Of a stretch of DNA of 5,366 nucleotides, positions 4,881 through 5,366 are shown piece after piece (within the stretch, counting starts at the first letter, position 1; each line of letters starts with the position of its first letter). The position numbers and the translations under genes are program-made. Source of the DNA: Gemmobacter sp. (GTDB lineage: Bacteria; Pseudomonadota; Alphaproteobacteria; Rhodobacterales; Rhodobacteraceae); assembly GCA_003509785.1 (NCBI GenBank), contig DOMY01000311.1:21240-26605 (forward strand). Direction: 5' to 3'. Under the pieces are notes generated by a model that did no database searches, had not been told where the DNA came from, and saw nothing but the letters and a program-made list of their open reading frames with translations.

Positions 4881-5249
4881 TCACATCCCCTCCACATCCC
4901 GCCTGCCGCGCCGCCATGCGATGAAATGCGCCTCTGCCTCCCCGGCCAGTGCCGCCCAGCGGGGCAGGACTTCGCGGCCGGGCAGCGGCATCACAAGGCG
5001 GGCCTCGCCCTGCAGCAGCTCCATGCGGGCCTCGCCCATGCGGCGGTTCCAGGTCTCCATCGCCTCGGGCGGCGGGGTGACGTTCCAGGGCAGCACCAGC
5101 TGCCAGCCATCGCCCGGAGGTTCGGCCAGGGGTTCGGCGCGGAATTCGGGGGCCTGGGGAGCCACGCGGGCGTAGATGCGGCCGCCCTCGGCCTCGATCC
5201 CGCAAAAGCCTGCGGCTTGCAAAGCTGCGATCACATCCTGTTCGGTCAT
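4881..5249 (-). CDS. hypothetical protein, 122 aa, coupled to smc
   Basis: Not recognised. A soluble protein beginning MTEQDVIAALQAAGFCGIEAEGGRIYARV, with a Pro-rich middle (PLAEPPGDGW and NVTPPPEAMETWNRR). An acidic/basic helical second half follows (MGEARMELLQGEARLVMPL), ending in an Arg-rich GRRDVEGM. There is no signal peptide, membrane helix or obvious catalytic motif. The ATG overlaps the smc stop as ATGA, so it is probably translated by coupling from the smc message. Codon use matches the housekeeping neighbours, not the adjacent low-GC island. A role in chromosome segregation is possible only by association. Confidence 0.8.
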   Translation of the reverse strand: MTEQDVIAALQAAGFCGIEAEGGRIYARVAPQAPEFRAEPLAEPPGDGWQLVLPWNVTPPPEAMETWNRRMGEARMELLQGEARLVMPLPGREVLPRWAALAGEAEAHFIAWRRGRRDVEGM

Positions 5250-5366
5250 GCCACCAATGCCTCGGCCTTTTTCAGATCGACGGAAACCAGCTGGCTGACA
5301 CCCTGTTCCTGCATCGTCACCCCGAACAGCCGGTCCATCCGCGCCATGGTGACAGCGTGGTGGGTG
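5246..5366 (-). CDS. smc: chromosome segregation protein SMC, last 39 codons (rest outside window)
   Basis: The minus-strand frame entering at the window end encodes 39 residues, starting THHAVTMARMDRLFGVTMQEQ, continuing GVSQLVSVDL and ending KKAEALVA before TGA. This is the C-terminal end of the SMC ABC-ATPase head. The visible TH is the H-loop (switch) region, and RLFGVTMQEQGVSQLVSV matches the closing segment conserved in bacterial SMC proteins (LYGVTMxExGVSkxxSV). SMC dimerises through its hinge and, with ScpA/ScpB, compacts and segregates the chromosome. Its stop overlaps the start of the 122-aa gene by four bases (ATGA). The fragment is short, but the motif is distinctive. Confidence 0.85.
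   Translation of the reverse strand, partial: THHAVTMARMDRLFGVTMQEQGVSQLVSVDLKKAEALVA

Larger units (their letters stand above)
3718..4885. other. low-GC island with the Panacea pair, bounded by an 11-bp inverted repeat
   Basis: The DNA between the MOSC gene and the smc-linked gene is visibly poorer in GC. For example, 4381-4440 has 22 G/C in 60 bases, against 44 in 60 at 2401-2460. At the outer edges, TGTGAGGGGGG (3718-3728) recurs as its reverse complement CCCCCCTCACA (4875-4885). Inside these are GCCTC (3732-3736) and GAGGC (4860-4864), also inverted. Each 11-mer includes the stop codon of the flanking convergent gene. There is no integrase, transposase or tRNA within it, so the mechanism of entry is not shown. 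Confidence 0.5.

Noticed and set aside
1..5366. CRISPR arrays, tRNA/rRNA genes, insertion sequences
   Set aside because: No regularly spaced repeats, cloverleaf-like sequences, rRNA segments or transposase motifs are seen on either strand.

Overview
The window is GC-rich, strongly codon-biased DNA that reads like a Rhodobacteraceae-type alphaproteobacterial chromosome (Paracoccus/Rhodobacter-like). The evidence is the C-rich and G-rich third codon positions, tight translationally coupled operons, and the style of the cobalamin, MOSC and SMC proteins. The genus cannot be fixed from the sequence alone.

Layout. (1) 1-681, + strand: the 3' part of a PatB/MalY-type PLP enzyme (C-S lyase or aminotransferase fold). 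It converges, with a GC hairpin between them, on (2) a 115-aa protein of unknown function (726-1073, - strand) with a very strong ribosome binding site. (3) 1074-1285 is a divergent intergenic region holding a perfect 16-bp palindrome. It leads into (4) a tightly packed + strand operon: threonine-phosphate decarboxylase (cobD, called cobC in the Pseudomonas denitrificans scheme, 1286-2248), adenosylcobinamide-phosphate synthase (cbiB, called cobD in that scheme, 2248-3159) and a MOSC-domain protein (3156-3722). Stop and start codons overlap at both junctions. The first two genes work in sequence: one makes (R)-1-amino-2-propanol phosphate, and the other attaches it to adenosylcobyric acid during nucleotide-loop assembly of vitamin B12.

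(5) About 3729-4874 is an island of clearly lower GC on the - strand. It carries a SocA/Panacea-domain gene (4223-4696), followed with a 14-nt overlap by a gene for a coiled-coil protein with two predicted membrane helices and a Trp-rich hinge (3748-4236). This has the architecture of a Panacea toxin-antitoxin or defence pair, with the membrane protein as the candidate effector. It is the most interesting part of the window. The island sits between two convergent gene ends that carry the same 11-bp sequence in inverted orientation.

(6) 4881-5366, - strand: the 3' end of smc (chromosome segregation ATPase), coupled by ATGA to a 122-aa protein of unknown function.

Functionally, the window is housekeeping chromosome (B12 synthesis, amino-acid C-S lyase, chromosome condensation) with one small acquired two-gene module placed in a convergent intergenic gap, where it disrupts no gene.
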